From: Casp-alpha2 sp036337015
GTDB lineage: Bacteria > Pseudomonadota > Alphaproteobacteria > Rhodospirillales > Casp-alpha2
DNA length: 64,000 bases
Assembly (NCBI GenBank): GCA_036337015.1
Contig: JAYZEZ010000002.1
Span: 132,826 to 196,825, forward strand
Direction: 5' to 3'
Made by a program: the position numbers and the translations under genes. The notes beneath the pieces were generated by a model, which had not been told where the DNA came from, searched no databases, and saw nothing but the letters and a program-made list of their open reading frames with translations. Position 1 is the stretch's first letter. Each line of letters begins with the position of its first letter. Positions 37,277 through 46,474 of the stretch are shown in pieces.

Positions 37277-38398
37277 CTAGGCGCTAACAGTTGCTATGTT
37301 TTTAAGTGAGAGATTTGTTTTTTTACTAGATATGCTCTTAAAACGTTTGCTTGAGGATTTTAACTGCCCACATGCAGCCATTATATCACGGCCTCGTGGC
37401 TGGCGTATCGGTGCTGATAATCCACCATCATTAAGAATTTTGGAAAAGCGATTAATAGTCTTAGAAGTAGAACACTCATATACTGTGCCTGGCCATGGAT
37501 TAAACGGTATTAAGTTAAATTTAGCAGGAATATTTTTTACCAGACGAATCAACTCCCTAGCATCAGCATCCGAATCATTAATCCCTTTTAACATGGCATA
37601 CTCAAAAGTTATGCGCCTAGCATTATTGGCTCCAGGATATGCCTGGCAAGCTTTTAAAAGACTTTTTATTGAATACTTACGATTGATTGGAACCAGAACA
37701 TTTCGAAGTTCATCAGTACTAGCATGAAGACTAATTGCCAAATTCACCCCCAGCTCCTCACCGCAACGCTTTATCATCGGAACTATTCCAGAGGTGGAAA
37801 GTGTAATTCTACGCCTAGAAATTGAGAGGCCATCCCCATCCATAATTATTTTAAGTGCTTTTGCAACTTCGTCATAATTGAGAAGCGGCTCTCCCATACC
37901 CATCAAAACTATATTTGTTAGCAGTCTATCTTTACAACCACTCGGCCATTCAGAATAAGTGTCCCTAGCTAGCATAACCTGATTAACAATTTCTTGTGCC
38001 GTCAAGTTGCGTACTAGTTTTTGTGTTCCTGTATGGCAAAAAGAACAATTAAGGGTACAGCCTACTTGAGAAGAAATGCAAAGTGCGCCTCGATCATCTT
38101 CTGGAATAAAAACGCATTCAGCCTCATGAGAATCTTGAAATTTTAATAACCATTTACGTGATTTATCAATAGATTTAAATTCACAGGATATTTTAGGCCG
38201 GTCTAAACAATAATGATTGGAAAGTTTAGTTCGAAAAGACTTCGACAAGGTGGTCATTTTTAAGAAATCAATTGTGCCCTGATGATAAATCCAATGCCAT
38301 AACTGTTTTGCACGAAACGCTTTCTCTCCAAAATCAAGCATTTCTTGATTTAGCTCTTCGCGATCTAAGCCAATTAAATTTTTCAATGCACAAACCAT
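37277..38398 (-). CDS. rlmN: 23S rRNA A2503 / tRNA A37 C2-methyltransferase
   Basis: Radical-SAM enzyme. The cluster motif C-x3-C-x2-C is CTLNCSFCHTG; GMGEPLLNYDEV and RRITLSTSGIVP follow, and the C-terminal AACGQL carries the methyl-accepting Cys. The N-terminal domain has FRAKQLWHWIYHQG. 373 residues is normal. A 176-base gap separates it from glnS upstream. Confidence 0.96.
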   Translation of the reverse strand: MVCALKNLIGLDREELNQEMLDFGEKAFRAKQLWHWIYHQGTIDFLKMTTLSKSFRTKLSNHYCLDRPKISCEFKSIDKSRKWLLKFQDSHEAECVFIPEDDRGALCISSQVGCTLNCSFCHTGTQKLVRNLTAQEIVNQVMLARDTYSEWPSGCKDRLLTNIVLMGMGEPLLNYDEVAKALKIIMDGDGLSISRRRITLSTSGIVPMIKRCGEELGVNLAISLHASTDELRNVLVPINRKYSIKSLLKACQAYPGANNARRITFEYAMLKGINDSDADARELIRLVKNIPAKFNLIPFNPWPGTVYECSTSKTINRFSKILNDGGLSAPIRQPRGRDIMAACGQLKSSSKRFKSISSKKTNLSLKNIATVSA

Positions 38399-38574
38399 GA
38401 GTTAAGACATAGGACTTTTTTTAGAAAAATACTACGATAAAGACTAGGTGATAGGTGTTTTATCAAATCTTATAGGAAACTATTATTAGATACCTAATCT
38501 TTCTATAATTTTCTAGTTAACAGGGTTTTAAATTTAAATTTTTAAGTTAACAATATATTACACTACATGACTGT

Positions 38575-40257
38575 CTAATCATTTGTTTTCTGGTTTGTCC
38601 AAGTATCTCTAAGGCCGACAGTTCTATTAAAAACCAAATTATTTTCTGTGCTATCTATATCCAAACAAAAATAACCTTGACGTTCGAATTGAACTGTTTC
38701 GTTTAATTTAATCTTAGAAAGGCTTGGTTCTAATTTACAATTTTCTAAAATTTTTAAAGAATTCGGGTTGATTTCTTTTAAAAATTCATCCCCACTCAAT
38801 TCCGGTTCTTGGTTTTTAAATAGATGATCAAATAAACGAACTTCTGCTGTTAAAGATTCATTTACTGAAACCCAATGAATTGTACCCTTTACTTTGCGCC
38901 CATCAGAGGCGTTGCCACCTTTAGTGTCCTTATCATATATGCAACGTAGCTCTATAATATTTCCATCAACATCTTTAATGACTTCTGTACAGGTTATAAA
39001 ATAAGCAAATCGCAACCTAACCTCGCGGCCTATCCCCAACCGAAAGAAATTGTTTGACGGATTTTCCATAAAATCACTTCGCTCAATAAAAAGTTCTCTA
39101 GTGAATGGAATTTCTCGATTACCGCGTGTTTCATCTTTAGGATGGTTTTTAGCTAATAGTTTTTCAATCTTGCCACTAGGATAATTTTCAATAACTACTT
39201 TTAGTGGATCCAAAACACCCATACGGCGAATCGCTATCTCATTCAAAGATTCACGAATGCAATAATCTAAATAAGAAGTCTCAACTGTGCTAGCCGCCTT
39301 AGTAATACCAATACGGGCACAAAAGTCCCGTATCGCTGCAGCAGGGACACCACGTCTACGCATGCCCGCAATAGTTGGCATCCTTGGATCATTCCAACCA
39401 CCCACATGCTTCTCATCTACCAAAAGAGTTAATTTACGCTTCGAAAGCACCGTATATGTCATATTCAGTCGGGCAAACTCATACTGACGTGGTACACTTG
39501 GAACCGGCAATTTTTCTATATGCCAATCATACAGTGGTCGATGATCCTCAAACTCAAGCGTACAAAGTGAATGGCTAACGCCTTCAATCGCATCAGACTG
39601 ACCATGTGCAAAATCATAAGTCGGATAGATACACCAAGTTTTACCAGTTCTAGGGTGTTCGGCATGTAAAATTCTATAAATAACTGGATCACGCATGCTT
39701 ATATTGCCCGAAGACATATCAATCTTGGCACGCAACACCTTTTCACCGTCTCCAAATTCACCCTTTGCCATAAGACGAAATAGTTTAAGGTTTTCTTTTC
39801 GCTCTCGCTTTCTAAAAGGGCTAGCTTGTCCAGGCTTAGTCAAAGTCCCCCTAAATTTACGAATCTCATCTGCAGATAAATCGTCAACATAAGCGTTGTC
39901 CGTTTCAATAAGATGCTCCGCCCATGCATAAAAAGTTTCGAAATAGTCCGACGCATAATGTAAATTATCCCCCCACTCAAATCCCAACCATCGAACATCC
40001 TCAATAATAGAATCAATAAATTCTATTTCTTCATTTGCTGGATTGGTGTCATCAAACCGAAGGTGGCACCGCCCATTAAAATCAGCTGCAATGCCAAAAT
40101 TTAAGCAGATAGATTTTGCGTGTCCAAGGTGCAGATATCCATTGGGCTCTGGGGGGAAGCGTGTTACGACTTCTTTAATACGATTTTTTGCAATATCTTC
40201 GACAATAAAATCACGGATAAAATTTCCAGGATTTTCTTTTAATTTATCCGTTTTCAT
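38575..40257 (-). CDS. glnS: Glutaminyl-tRNA synthetase
   Basis: Class Ic synthetase of 560 residues. The HIGH motif is in RFPPEPNGYLHLGHAKSI near 34-51, followed by RFDDTNPANEEIEF, and the KMSKS counterpart is VLSKRKL. The two beta-barrel anticodon-binding domains from about 345 to the end are complete and distinguish GlnRS from GluRS, as does PTYDFAHGQSDAIEGVSHSLC. Most Alphaproteobacteria make Gln-tRNA by GatCAB instead, so presence here is notable. It is 19 bases downstream of nothing on its own strand except the IalB-like gene, which ends beyond its start. Confidence 0.95.
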   Translation of the reverse strand: MKTDKLKENPGNFIRDFIVEDIAKNRIKEVVTRFPPEPNGYLHLGHAKSICLNFGIAADFNGRCHLRFDDTNPANEEIEFIDSIIEDVRWLGFEWGDNLHYASDYFETFYAWAEHLIETDNAYVDDLSADEIRKFRGTLTKPGQASPFRKRERKENLKLFRLMAKGEFGDGEKVLRAKIDMSSGNISMRDPVIYRILHAEHPRTGKTWCIYPTYDFAHGQSDAIEGVSHSLCTLEFEDHRPLYDWHIEKLPVPSVPRQYEFARLNMTYTVLSKRKLTLLVDEKHVGGWNDPRMPTIAGMRRRGVPAAAIRDFCARIGITKAASTVETSYLDYCIRESLNEIAIRRMGVLDPLKVVIENYPSGKIEKLLAKNHPKDETRGNREIPFTRELFIERSDFMENPSNNFFRLGIGREVRLRFAYFITCTEVIKDVDGNIIELRCIYDKDTKGGNASDGRKVKGTIHWVSVNESLTAEVRLFDHLFKNQEPELSGDEFLKEINPNSLKILENCKLEPSLSKIKLNETVQFERQGYFCLDIDSTENNLVFNRTVGLRDTWTNQKTND

Positions 40258-40275
40258 AACAAAATTACCCTAGTC

Positions 40276-40800
40276 TTATTTGTACTTACAAGCTTTGTTA
40301 ATAGTTTTCCATGCTGCCGAAAAACCTTTTAAAGAGTAAGTATCAGTTGTTTTTGTTTTTCTAGAAGAAATTCCTTTAACGATCATTTGCTTTCCTCGTT
40401 TCATAGCCTCAATGAGAGCAATGTCTGTTTTTTTATTATGAGTAAATGCATGGCCAGCATCAGTAAAAAGATTAAAGGCGTTTTTTTCAATAACAACAGC
40501 CACCTCTGATGCTTTTAAATATTGATAACCCGCTTTAATGCTAACTTCGCCGAAACTTTTCTCTGCTGGCCGGTGGGTTATCAGCATATAGCTCTCTCCT
40601 CTTTTTTTATAATTTCCATGGGATCTTTGAGGGTATGCGCCAATATAGCAAAAAAGATTTTTACCATTGAGCTCACTAAAAGCTTCCCAAGATCCAAAAA
40701 CGCCTAAATTTTTTGCCTCCTTTGCTACAACAGGAAAGTTAAAGTTTATAGCAATCAGCAAAAATAAAAAATTATAGATTATTTTCGTTATTTTTTTCAT
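40276..40800 (-). CDS. Invasion-associated locus B (IalB)-like secreted protein
   Basis: 174 residues: a signal peptide over the first 26 or so (basic start, hydrophobic core, VVAKEA), then one IalB domain with GVFGSWEAFSE, FCYIGAYPQRSHGNYKKRG, YMLITHRPAEKSFGEVS, and the conserved C-terminal DTYSLKGFSAAWKTI. It is exported to the periplasm or surface. The family is widespread in free-living Alphaproteobacteria, so the name does not imply pathogenicity. Upstream of glnS by 18 bases. Confidence 0.85.
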   Translation of the reverse strand: MKKITKIIYNFLFLLIAINFNFPVVAKEAKNLGVFGSWEAFSELNGKNLFCYIGAYPQRSHGNYKKRGESYMLITHRPAEKSFGEVSIKAGYQYLKASEVAVVIEKNAFNLFTDAGHAFTHNKKTDIALIEAMKRGKQMIVKGISSRKTKTTDTYSLKGFSAAWKTINKACKYK

Positions 40801-40852
40801 AAAATGATTTTAACCTCTTGCCAACTATTTACTCGAATGGAACTGATAACTG

Positions 40853-41839
40853 ATGGTAACTAATAATGCGTTAATTATCGAAGTAACTCGTGGAGATATG
40901 GTTGAAAGCAAACACCGTGGACATTGTGTTGTATCCGATTCAGCAGGCCAAATATTATATACTTGGGGCGATTCAGATTTATTAATATATCCGCGTTCCG
41001 CAATCAAACCTTTACAAGCAATGGCAATAATAGAAACCGGTGCAGCTGATGCTTTGCAAGTTAAAGAAACAGAGCTTGCACTTGCTTCCGCTTCTCATAG
41101 TGCAACAAATCTTCATGTGAAATTGGTATGCGATTGGCTTCAACGCATCGGTTTAAGTTCTACTGATTTAGAATGCGCTGGTCATAATCCCATGAGCCGC
41201 GATGCTGATAATGATTTAGTACGAGCCAGAAAATCACCTCGTGCGATTCATAACAATTGTTCCGGTAAGCACGCAGGCTTTTTAACAACAGCTCTTTACA
41301 TGGGCGAAGATATAGAGGGGTACACTAGATCTAGCCACCCAGTACAAAAGCGCTTGCTAAATATTCTTAGTGACATGGGGAATATTGAACTTTTAAATTC
41401 ACCAAGAGGTATTGACGGCTGTGGCATCCCTGTGATTGGTATGCCTCTTAAGGCATTAGCCACAGCGCTTGCCCAAATGGCAGATCCAAAAAATTTAAAC
41501 ACTTCGCGTACTAACGCAGCAAAACGAGTGATTTCTGCAATGACTACTTATCCAAACTTAGTGGCAGGCCCCCAACGTTTCGACACCTTAATAATTGAAA
41601 AAGGAAAGGGAGATTTAGTTGTTAAAACAGGCGCAGAAGGTGTTTATGCCAGCATTCTTCCAAAATTAGGTCTTGGTATCGCAATAAAAATTGAAGATGG
41701 GGCTAAACGTGCAGCAGAAGTTTCGATATTAGCTATATTAAACTATCTAGGTGTTTTAAAAATTTTGCCAGAACAATCTATTTTTAATGCAGCCCAAAAA
41801 AAAATAGGCGTTGTTCGTATGCAAAAAGATTGGAATTAA
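40853..41839 (+). CDS. L-asparaginase, ReAV (Rhizobium etli inducible) type
   Basis: 328 residues, not related to the classical AnsA/AnsB. The Ser-x-x-Lys pair of YPRSAIKPLQA (Ser49, Lys52) and the metal-binding NNCSGKHAGFL (Cys136, Lys139) correspond to the catalytic and zinc residues of the Rhizobium etli enzyme. SPRGIDGCGIPVIGMPL is also conserved. It hydrolyses L-asparagine to aspartate and ammonia. No signal peptide. Convergent with the response-regulator gene five bases later. Confidence 0.9.
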   Translation: MVTNNALIIEVTRGDMVESKHRGHCVVSDSAGQILYTWGDSDLLIYPRSAIKPLQAMAIIETGAADALQVKETELALASASHSATNLHVKLVCDWLQRIGLSSTDLECAGHNPMSRDADNDLVRARKSPRAIHNNCSGKHAGFLTTALYMGEDIEGYTRSSHPVQKRLLNILSDMGNIELLNSPRGIDGCGIPVIGMPLKALATALAQMADPKNLNTSRTNAAKRVISAMTTYPNLVAGPQRFDTLIIEKGKGDLVVKTGAEGVYASILPKLGLGIAIKIEDGAKRAAEVSILAILNYLGVLKILPEQSIFNAAQKKIGVVRMQKDWN

Positions 41840-41844
41840 ATTAA

Positions 41845-42543
41845 TTATTTTGGCACTAAACGATAGCCTCCGGGTTCAGTGACTAAAATCTTAGCATTGG
41901 TTGAATCAATTTCAATTTTTTGTCGCAATCTATAAATATGTGTTTCCAGGGTGTGGGTTGTAACACCCTCATTATAACCCCACACTTCATCTAGCAAAAC
42001 ATCTTTGCTGATAACACTTTCTGAAGTGTTATAAAGGTACTTTAAAATAGCTGTTTCTTTATCAGTAAGATAAATTTCTTTAAGATTATTTCTATTAACT
42101 AAAAGCTTATTAACTGGCTGAAAATTATAGGGACCTATATTATAGCTTGAATTTTCACCCAACTCCTGTTGGCGAAAGTGAGTGAGTATTCTGTTTAATA
42201 GCAAACCTAAACGAAATGGCTTAGTGATGTGGTCGATGGTATAGGCTTCAGCCCGTATGTCGCTATCAAATGATGTGTTAGAAAAAGTCAGCAAGATAAT
42301 ATGTGAGGTAAGGCCATTTGAGCGTAACAAGTTATAAAAATTTAGGCCGCAAGCATCGGAAGGGCCACTATTTATTATAATGATATCAAAAAATTCATCC
42401 TTTGCTTTCCTTAAAACTCCCGCCTTAGTTTCTATGGAGGCAATCAATATTTGTTCATGAAATTTAAGATGTTCGCCAAGTATATCATTGAGGATTGATT
42501 CCTCATCAAAAATTAAAATCCTCTTGCCATTTGTAATATTCAT
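41845..42543 (-). CDS. Atypical OmpR/PhoB-family response regulator
   Basis: 232 residues: a receiver domain (1-120) and a winged-helix trans_reg_C domain (about 135-230, with LTDKETAILKYLY, VWGYNEGVTTHTLETHIYRLRQKI and PGGYRL). The acidic pair (FDEE, 12-15), the Thr of LLTFS and the Lys of HITKPF are present, but the phospho-acceptor position reads Asn58 (IIIINSGPSDACG). So it probably is not phosphorylated and may be constitutively active or ligand-controlled. No histidine kinase adjoins it. It is divergent from ribA over 131 bases, the usual alphaproteobacterial neighbour. Confidence 0.88.
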   Translation of the reverse strand: MNITNGKRILIFDEESILNDILGEHLKFHEQILIASIETKAGVLRKAKDEFFDIIIINSGPSDACGLNFYNLLRSNGLTSHIILLTFSNTSFDSDIRAEAYTIDHITKPFRLGLLLNRILTHFRQQELGENSSYNIGPYNFQPVNKLLVNRNNLKEIYLTDKETAILKYLYNTSESVISKDVLLDEVWGYNEGVTTHTLETHIYRLRQKIEIDSTNAKILVTEPGGYRLVPK

Positions 42544-42674
42544 TTTCTCACATAGTCTTAATTTTATATCATTATTATAAAATCACTTTAATTTTATTCA
42601 AATTAGTATAAATACCCACTTAATATATGTTTTTTAAATTTTTTATTTAACTAATTATTATAAATAATGAAATT

Positions 42675-43844
42675 ATGGTTATTAACAAAAAACCTTTTGA
42701 ACATTTATCAATGCCCACCTCCAGAGAACCCGTTTCTTTGCTCTCAGTAGACCGTGCAATATCTGAACTGCGTCGTGGACGATTGATTGCAATTAGGGGT
42801 GCAGGTGGAATTGCTACTCTCGTGCAGGCTGCTGAAGCTGTAACCTCCGAATCACTTAAAGAAATAAACACTTCTAGCAAGTCTAATCCGGGACTTTCTA
42901 TAACCTCCCGTCGAGCTGCTGTTTTAGGACTTAAAAAAACAACTGGTAAAATTATATCACTAACAATGAAAAAAAATTTTTCAGTTGAGGTAATCCGTAA
43001 TTTAGCTGATCCTTTATCTAAATCACCTTTATCAAAAGGTGCCATTTCCTCCCTAACCATTAAAAACCATAAAAAACCAATTTATAACTGTGAAAGCGCC
43101 GCTGTAGCAATTACGAAACTTGCTCGGCTATTACCGGCAGCTATCACAGCAGAAATTATAGATCCAAAAGCTGATGACCTAGCAGCCTGGTGTGCTCGAC
43201 ATGATTTTCTCCTTATAGATGCAGGTGATGTTTTTCAATATGACAACGTTCAAGCCAGAACATTACAGGAAGTGAGCTCTGCTCGCGTACCATTACTTAA
43301 CAATGAAAATACAAAAATCATAGCTTTTCGACCCATAGATGGCGGCCTTGAACACTTAGCAATAGTAATTGGTAATCCTGAAAAAAACACGCCCGTTTTA
43401 ACACGACTTCATTCAGAATGCTTTACTGGTGATCTTTTGGGAAGTCTTCGCTGTGATTGTGGCGATCAACTGCAAGGCGCAACAAAAGAAATCGCTGAAG
43501 CAGGATCCGGAATATTATTATACCTTGCACAAGAGGGACGAGGTATTGGGCTAGTTAATAAACTCCGTGCCTATGAACTTCAAGATCGGGGATTTGATAC
43601 GATTGATGCTAATGAACAACTGGGTTTTGATGCTGATGAAAGAGTTTATCTTCCTGCTGCAAAAATATTGTGTTTGTTGGGTTTTGAAAAAGTGCGTTTA
43701 ATGACCAACAATCCTGATAAAGTAAAGGGACTCACTAAGTACGGTATTTCTGTAGTAGAGAGGGTTCAGCATACTTTTCCATCCAATGAGCATAATGAAC
43801 ATTATTTAAGTACAAAGGTTTCTAGGAGTGGGCATATATTTTAA
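42675..43844 (+). CDS. ribA: GTP cyclohydrolase II with degenerate RibB-like N-terminal domain
   Basis: 389 residues. The C-terminal 200 form GTP cyclohydrolase II: the zinc cysteines 249, 260 and 262 in HSECFTGDLLGSLRCDCGD, YLAQEGRGIGLVNKLRAYELQD, and LMTNNPDKVKGL. It opens GTP to start riboflavin synthesis. The N-terminal 200 residues align loosely with DHBP synthase (AISELRRGRLIAIRG, ITSRRAAVLGL) but lack the acidic DDxDRENEGD loop, so that half is probably inactive. A separate ribB should exist elsewhere. Confidence 0.92.
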   Translation: MVINKKPFEHLSMPTSREPVSLLSVDRAISELRRGRLIAIRGAGGIATLVQAAEAVTSESLKEINTSSKSNPGLSITSRRAAVLGLKKTTGKIISLTMKKNFSVEVIRNLADPLSKSPLSKGAISSLTIKNHKKPIYNCESAAVAITKLARLLPAAITAEIIDPKADDLAAWCARHDFLLIDAGDVFQYDNVQARTLQEVSSARVPLLNNENTKIIAFRPIDGGLEHLAIVIGNPEKNTPVLTRLHSECFTGDLLGSLRCDCGDQLQGATKEIAEAGSGILLYLAQEGRGIGLVNKLRAYELQDRGFDTIDANEQLGFDADERVYLPAAKILCLLGFEKVRLMTNNPDKVKGLTKYGISVVERVQHTFPSNEHNEHYLSTKVSRSGHIF

Positions 43845-43991
43845 TAATCATAAAGAATTTGACAAATCTTAAAGTTCACTTAATCACATTTCATCTTAAA
43901 TTTTGGTATTTATTGCCGATTTATTTTAAATTTAATTAATCTTAATAAGAAAAATAAAAATAAGTTATTGATTTAACATACTTAAATGTTC

Positions 43992-44007
43992 TGGCATTGA
44001 TTTTGCT
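43992..44007 (+). promoter_or_regulatory. Candidate sigma-54 (-24/-12) promoter
   Basis: TGGCAT-5 bases-TTGCT matches the sigma-54 consensus TGGCAC-N5-TTGCW with one change (C to T). It lies about 52 bases before the ATG of the following gene, so transcription would start near 44019. It depends on rpoN being present in the genome, which the window does not show. Confidence 0.45.
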
Positions 44008-44058
44008 TATATTAAGTCTCACAGATAAAGCAAATTAAGAGCGGAACAGTTTTTAAAA

Positions 44059-45075
44059 ATGAATACAATCAGACAAAGCGAGTATTCTTTGCACAAGAGC
44101 TTTGAATTAGTTATAGCCTCTTCAGAAGCTACCACTAACAAAAAACCGCAAACTCGCAGTTTAAAAACTAGTGAAGATTTTAATGCTTTTGAATATGGTG
44201 GACCTAAATTTAGCGACTTAATCGATATAATTAATCCACTACATCACATACCCGGAATTGGTACTTTATATCGCGAAATAACGGGTGATGCTATAAGCCC
44301 GGCATCAAAAGTACTAGGCAGTTCACTTTTTCTTGGCCCCCTTGGAACTGTTTCTGCATTAGCTAATATTTTAGTTGATGAAGCTACAGGCAAAGATCTT
44401 CCTGAACATGTTATGGCATTATTCGAAAAAACAGAAGAAATTGAACCCGATTCAAACAATTCTACACAAATTGCTCAAATTACGTCGGAAAATCAAACAA
44501 AATTAAAAAATCCGAATCATTTGCATAGCAAAGTAAAAATTACAGATACAGAACAATCAATTGATCCAGTGACGGCTTGGGCTATGGCAGAGAATGCTTA
44601 TCGTCAACCTAATATAAATGATCTTCCATCCAAAAAATTTTCTGGAGCAGAACACCACATTAATTACAAATCTACTAATCCAGATGTACACACTACTAAT
44701 GTTAGCGAGTGGGCAAGAGCAGAAATTTCTTATAGAAAAGCAAAATCTATAGCCGCTATACCATTTAAAGAAAGTCCAAAAATATTAACATCGGTCGTTC
44801 CTAAAACAATAAAAAATAATTATTTTGCAGACAAAAGCATCTCTAAGGAAGAACAGGCTTTTCAAGTTAATTTGCAAAGCCAGCTTCCAGAAAAAAATAG
44901 AATAAAGAACTACATGCCCCAAAAATCTCCGCCCAGTATGCCCAACAATACAGCCAGAAATAGGCAAGTGCCACAAGCTACAGATAGTATAATATTAAAA
45001 GATAAGGATTGGTTTTCAGATACTATGTTGTCAGCGCTTGGAAAATATAGTGACAGGGAAAAGCCAAATCGATAG
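44059..45075 (+). CDS. Uncharacterised alphaproteobacterial protein
   Basis: 338 residues, function unknown. Residues 48-121 (GGPKFSDLIDIINPLHHIPGIG, then YREITGDAISP, GSSLFLGPLGTVSALANI and EATGKDLPEHVMALF) form a conserved block that I remember from hypothetical proteins of Rhodospirillales, with one hydrophobic Gly-rich hairpin. The rest is hydrophilic and low in predicted order, with two short related segments, AWAMAENAYR (173-182) and EWARAEISYRK (217-227). No signal peptide. It lies behind a sigma-54-like site and 37 bases before an L,D-transpeptidase gene, which may share its transcript. Confidence 0.7.
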   Translation: MNTIRQSEYSLHKSFELVIASSEATTNKKPQTRSLKTSEDFNAFEYGGPKFSDLIDIINPLHHIPGIGTLYREITGDAISPASKVLGSSLFLGPLGTVSALANILVDEATGKDLPEHVMALFEKTEEIEPDSNNSTQIAQITSENQTKLKNPNHLHSKVKITDTEQSIDPVTAWAMAENAYRQPNINDLPSKKFSGAEHHINYKSTNPDVHTTNVSEWARAEISYRKAKSIAAIPFKESPKILTSVVPKTIKNNYFADKSISKEEQAFQVNLQSQLPEKNRIKNYMPQKSPPSMPNNTARNRQVPQATDSIILKDKDWFSDTMLSALGKYSDREKPNR

Positions 45076-45112
45076 AAGCTAGGTTTTGTTATTGGGTTTT
45101 TGGTAAAATTGA

Positions 45113-45619
45113 ATGCAAATTAAAGTATGTTCTAAAAAATGTTTAAGATGGAAAAGTCAAAATGTACAATGTGCATTAGGCCGAAATGGCATCACGCTCA
45201 ACAAAAAAGAGGGGGATGGGGCAACACCTGCTGGAATTTTTCCATTGCGACAAGTTTTTTTTAGAGCAGATCGCTTAAGAAAACCGAAAACAGCTCTCCC
45301 CATTAAAACACTTGAGCCACAAGATGGGTGGTCAGACGACCCAAGCGATCCAGCTTACAATACGCTAATTAAACGCCCTTATCGTTACCAACACGAAGCA
45401 TTGTGGCGCGATGATCATGTTTATGATGTTATTGTTGAGCTAGGTCAAAATGATAATCCGCCTAAACCTGGTTATGGTAGTGCTATTTTTCTTCATGTAG
45501 CTCAACCAGATTTTAGTCCAACAGAGGGCTGTATTGCAGTAAAATTAGAGGATTTGCTATTGTTACTTACTGATTGTAATAAATTAACAACAATTAACAT
45601 TTTAAATCTGAACAATTAA
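45113..45619 (+). CDS. L,D-transpeptidase family (YkuD) protein
   Basis: 168 residues, a bare YkuD catalytic domain. The active site is His128 (IFLHVAQPDF) and Cys140 (TEGCIAVKLEDL); the early GRNGITLNKKEGDGATPAGIFPL is the substrate-side motif. No signal peptide or lipobox is visible, and it lacks a peptidoglycan-binding domain, like other short alphaproteobacterial members whose activity on peptidoglycan crosslinks is assumed by family. Convergent with yggS. Confidence 0.88.
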   Translation: MQIKVCSKKCLRWKSQNVQCALGRNGITLNKKEGDGATPAGIFPLRQVFFRADRLRKPKTALPIKTLEPQDGWSDDPSDPAYNTLIKRPYRYQHEALWRDDHVYDVIVELGQNDNPPKPGYGSAIFLHVAQPDFSPTEGCIAVKLEDLLLLLTDCNKLTTINILNLNN

Positions 45620-45643
45620 ACAGTAAGTCGCTAGTTTAAATGC

Positions 45644-46339
45644 TTACAGAGCCTCTTCAATTGGACGATTTCCAAATACAACTGTCCCAATGCGAATATG
45701 AGTCGCCCCAAAACTAATTGCTGTTTCAAAATCTGCGCTCATTCCCATACTTAAATTTTTCAATCCATTACGTTTTGCAATTTCTCTAAGAAAAGCAAAG
45801 TGCAAAGCACTTTCCTCCTCCTGAGGTGGAACACACATAAGGCCAATTAAAGGAAGATCTAAATTATCCCTGCATTCAGTAATTAAAGAATCCGCCTCTT
45901 TAGGAAGAACACCACTTTTCTGAGATTCTTCTCCGGTGTTAACCTGAATAAAGCAATGCGGCCTACAAGCAGACTTATCCATTTCTTTGGCAACTTTACG
46001 GGCAATATCTACACGATCTATTGTATGAATATATTTAAAGGTCTTAACTGCACGAGCAACTTTATTTCCCTGTAAAGACCCAACGAAATGCAATTCAATA
46101 TCGTTAAATTTTTCCTTTAGGGGGGGCCATTTGTCCAAAGCCTCTTGCAACCTATTTTCTCCAAATACCCTATGTCCTGCATCTAGGGCCATTTGCACCC
46201 TTGTAACAGAATGGTTTTTAGAAATGGCAATCTTGGTTACAGAGCCAACACTACGTCCTGAAGAAATTAAAGCCTCGTTAACTAAATCATCAATTTTATT
46301 TAGTGCTGTTGATATATCATTATTAGGATTCAAACTCAT
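45644..46339 (-). CDS. YggS/PLPBP pyridoxal-phosphate homeostasis protein
   Basis: 231 residues, a single alanine-racemase-like barrel. The PLP Lys is Lys41 in KIAISKNHSV; FGENRLQEALDKW, HFVGSLQGNK, FIQVNTGEESQKSGV, LMCVPP and LSMGMSADFETAI are all diagnostic. It binds PLP without a known reaction and keeps amino-acid and B6 pools in balance. Divergent from the thiE-like gene. Confidence 0.95.
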   Translation of the reverse strand: MSLNPNNDISTALNKIDDLVNEALISSGRSVGSVTKIAISKNHSVTRVQMALDAGHRVFGENRLQEALDKWPPLKEKFNDIELHFVGSLQGNKVARAVKTFKYIHTIDRVDIARKVAKEMDKSACRPHCFIQVNTGEESQKSGVLPKEADSLITECRDNLDLPLIGLMCVPPQEEESALHFAFLREIAKRNGLKNLSMGMSADFETAISFGATHIRIGTVVFGNRPIEEAL

Positions 46340-46474
46340 TGCTAATTTCTTTATCTTTTAAATTTTGCTTCCTTGCCTCTAAAGTAACCGCCATATTATT
46401 AAATTTAAAGGCGAGAATATTAAAAACTTACTTAACAATACAGGCTAATATAATTAAAGGTATCTAACTAACTG

